Shown piece after piece: positions 14,476 through 16,333 of a stretch of DNA of 16,333 bases (its first letter is position 1; each line of letters opens with the position of its first letter). The DNA comes from DTQF01 sp038874185 (GTDB lineage Archaea > Micrarchaeota > Micrarchaeia > CABMEP01), in NCBI GenBank assembly GCA_038874185.1, contig JAVZCX010000016.1:1-16333 (forward strand). The letters are read 5' to 3'. A program made the translations under genes and the position numbers. The notes under the pieces were generated by a model that had not been told where the DNA came from, did no database searches, and worked only from the letters and a program-made list of their open reading frames with translations.

Positions 14476-14490
14476 GAGATATAATCCCAT
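14476..14490 (-). promoter_or_regulatory. TATA box of rfcS
   Basis: On the minus strand TGGGATTATATCTC contains a TATA box centred near 14482, about 24 bases upstream of ATG 14458. This again suggests a leaderless or nearly leaderless message. The 162-base divergent region also holds the plus-strand promoter at about 14547. Confidence 0.45.
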
Positions 14491-14539
14491 AAGTAATAAT
14501 ATTTTTTAACTCTCTTTAACCCACACAATAGATATATAA

Positions 14540-14557
14540 TATAAAAATACTTAAATA
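14540..14557 (+). promoter_or_regulatory. TATA promoter of the small membrane protein-IleRS operon
   Basis: TATAAAAATACTTAAATA (14540-14557) is a TATA candidate with the ATACTTAA core (14547-14554). Initiation near 14575-14580 would give a leader of about 40-45 bases. GGATGAG at 14611-14617 is the ribosome-binding site for ATG 14621. Confidence 0.5.
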
Positions 14558-14620
14558 AGTTTTGGACATATAATTAATCTAGAATGTGCTAGTTCTGGGC
14601 ATATTTTTAGGGATGAGAAA

Positions 14621-14947
14621 ATGAGATTTATGCTACTTTCACTAAACATCATAATAATGGTTGCACTAGGAGTGTATTTATTAAACATATTTTCAGTAAA
14701 TGAATTAGGAATAAACGGCATTGGCTTAATAGTTATATCTTCATTGGCAATCGCAATGTTTGCAAACTATTTAATAGAAGAGAAATATGTATCTAACCCA
14801 TTGTTCTTCATCTTGCCTGGGCTTGCTGCTTCAGTAATCTCTGTATTGGCTACAAGAGGATTATCTATAATTACAATAATAGCAATACTTTTCATAGTAC
14901 CTGGTTTAGTTATGTTAATAAGAGATAAATCTAAAAGCAAGGAATAG
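14621..14947 (+). CDS. Small multispanning membrane protein, function unknown
   Basis: I do not recognise this 108-residue protein. Four hydrophobic segments at about 4-25, 32-51, 59-77 and 80-101 fill nearly the whole chain, and a short basic tail ends in KSKSKE. GGATGAG three bases before ATG 14621 supports the start. It is 14 bases upstream of the isoleucyl-tRNA synthetase gene and shares its promoter, so the two are very likely co-transcribed, though a functional link is not implied. Confidence 0.75.
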   Translation: MRFMLLSLNIIIMVALGVYLLNIFSVNELGINGIGLIVISSLAIAMFANYLIEEKYVSNPLFFILPGLAASVISVLATRGLSIITIIAILFIVPGLVMLIRDKSKSKE

Positions 14948-14961
14948 AACAAGTGATTTTT

Positions 14962-16333
14962 ATGGCAACTGATAATGAAAGCAAGATATTGGAATTTTGG
15001 AATGAGAATAATATTTATAAGAAGGCAAAGGAAATCAGGAAAAATGGAAAGAAGTTTTACCTGTGTGATGGGCCTCCTTTCGCAACTGGAGGAATACATA
15101 TAGGTACTGCATGGAATAAGGCATTAAAGGATGCATTCTGCAGATATAAGATGCTACAAGGTTACGATGTTTATGTTAGAGCAGGATATGACACCCATGG
15201 ATTGCCAATAGAAACACAAGTTGAAAAGGAATTAGGTATAAAGGAAAAAAAAGAAATAGAAAACAAGGTAGGAATAGACAAATTCGTTAAGAGATGCAAG
15301 GAATTATGCGAGAGATACATAAATCTCATGAACGAGCAGTTCATAAGGCTTGGAGTATGGATGGATTTTGATGATCCTTATATAACATACAAGAATGAGT
15401 ATATTGAAAAGAGCTGGAAGACATTCAAGAATGCATATGAAAAAGGCCTGCTTTACAATGATCTTAGAGTTAATGCTCACTGTCCAAGATGTCAGACAAC
15501 CATGGCAAACTATGAATTAGAATACCATGACATGGTGGATCCTTCGATATTCGTAAAATTCAAGGTTGTTGGAAAAGAAAACACCTATCTTGTCATATGG
15601 ACAACCACCCCATGGACATTAGTAAGCAACATTGCAGTAATGGCAAATCCTTTGATAAAATATGTAGTTGCAAAGGTAGGGGAGGAGGAATGGATTTTTG
15701 CAAAGGACAGACTTCAGGCAGTTGAGGAGGCTGCCGGTGAATCATTCGTTGTCACGCATGAATTCAGCGGAAAAGAGCTTGCAGATTACAAATATGAGCA
15801 TCCTTTAAAAGAAGAAACTGGAAGAACCGACCCACAGCCTGTTGTGATGAGTGATGAATTCGTAACAACTGAAGATGGAAGTGGGTTAGTGCATTGTGCT
15901 CCTGGACACGGACCTGAAGACTACATAATAGGAAAAAGATATGGTCTTGAGATTTTCTGTCCAGTTGGATCTGATGGAAGATATACTGAAGAGGCTGGAA
16001 TGTTTAAAGGAAAGAATGTGCTTGAAGTTAATGATGAGATAATCCAGATTCTGAAAGAAAAGGGAGGCTTAATCCAGGCAGGAAAGATAAAGCACAGCTA
16101 TCCTTGCTGCTGGAGATGCAAGACAAAACTCGTTCATCTCTCATCAAAACAGTGGTTCATTAAGATAACTGAAGAAAAGGAAAAGATGGTATCAGAGCTT
16201 GCAAAAGTTGTCTGGATGCCTGACTTTGCAGGAAAGTGGATGAGTAATTTCGTAGAGGATGCAAAGGATTGGTGCGTATCAAGACAAAGATACTGGGGAA
16301 TACCTTTGCCAATATGGAAATGTGAAAACCCTG
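14962..16333 (+). CDS. ileS: Isoleucyl-tRNA synthetase, 3'-truncated by the window edge
   Basis: IleRS charges tRNA(Ile) and hydrolyses mischarged Val-tRNA(Ile). The frame runs from ATG 14962 to the last base, giving 457 residues of a protein normally near 1000. Present are the class I HIGT signature in DGPPFATGGIHIGTAWNK (35-52) and YDTHGLPIE (76-84). A CPRC zinc-type pair follows near 174-177. The CP1 editing domain has WTTTPWTLVSNIAVMANP (about 213-230) and the conserved LVHCAPGHGPEDY. The Rossmann half resumes at WCVSRQRYWGIPLPIWK. The KMSKS loop and anticodon domain lie beyond the window. HIGT in place of HIGH is usual for archaeal IleRS. AAGTGAT at 14951-14957 is the ribosome-binding site, four bases before the ATG. 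Confidence 0.95.
   Translation, partial: MATDNESKILEFWNENNIYKKAKEIRKNGKKFYLCDGPPFATGGIHIGTAWNKALKDAFCRYKMLQGYDVYVRAGYDTHGLPIETQVEKELGIKEKKEIENKVGIDKFVKRCKELCERYINLMNEQFIRLGVWMDFDDPYITYKNEYIEKSWKTFKNAYEKGLLYNDLRVNAHCPRCQTTMANYELEYHDMVDPSIFVKFKVVGKENTYLVIWTTTPWTLVSNIAVMANPLIKYVVAKVGEEEWIFAKDRLQAVEEAAGESFVVTHEFSGKELADYKYEHPLKEETGRTDPQPVVMSDEFVTTEDGSGLVHCAPGHGPEDYIIGKRYGLEIFCPVGSDGRYTEEAGMFKGKNVLEVNDEIIQILKEKGGLIQAGKIKHSYPCCWRCKTKLVHLSSKQWFIKITEEKEKMVSELAKVVWMPDFAGKWMSNFVEDAKDWCVSRQRYWGIPLPIWKCENP

Noticed and set aside
1..16333. CRISPR array, insertion sequence, integrase site or defence cassette
   Set aside because: No regularly spaced repeats, transposase or nuclease motifs, terminal inverted repeats or attachment-like duplications were seen.

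Overview
The window is a gene-dense, AT-rich stretch of an archaeal chromosome. Archaeal identity rests on replication factor C small subunit, a class I CCA-adding enzyme, an IleRS of the archaeal/eukaryotic type (HIGT signature), paired TadC-type pilus membrane proteins next to a VirB11/PilT-like ATPase, TATA-box promoters and oligo-T terminators. Several starts are preceded by GTGAT or AGGTG, which fit a 16S 3' end of the usual archaeal type. The compact layout, AT content and several short unknown membrane proteins suggest a DPANN-like or other small-genome archaeon. The lineage is an inference that cannot be settled from this window.

Region 1 (1-3267, plus) is a type IV pilus-like assembly operon: a 5'-truncated secretion ATPase, an unknown 67-residue helical protein, and two tandem TadC-like inner-membrane proteins. 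Region 2 (3268-5392, plus) holds an unknown beta-plus-coiled-coil protein, then scpA-scpB, the kleisin and winged-helix partners of SMC. Region 3 (5393-6175, plus) is a predicted lipoprotein with a CxxC motif. Region 4 (6253-14458) is a long minus-strand run. In transcription order it contains RFC small subunit, a membrane-anchored OB-fold-like protein, a TctA/COG1784-type permease, an unknown single-pass protein, the CCA-adding enzyme, and gatC-gatA-gatB. Region 5 (14459-16333, plus) holds a divergent promoter region, a small membrane protein and a 3'-truncated isoleucyl-tRNA synthetase.

The recognisable genes are housekeeping: tRNA maturation and charging (CCA enzyme, GatCAB, IleRS), clamp loading (RFC) and chromosome condensation (ScpAB), beside a surface-appendage or secretion module. 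The less explained parts are the small protein inside the pilus operon, the OB-fold-like protein paired with the permease, the CxxC lipoprotein, and several regulatory-looking repeats in intergenic DNA. I saw no rRNA, tRNA, CRISPR array, insertion sequence or other mobile element. No gap between genes exceeds about 165 bases. I found no convincing new multi-gene defence or metabolic system; the findings are modest leads.
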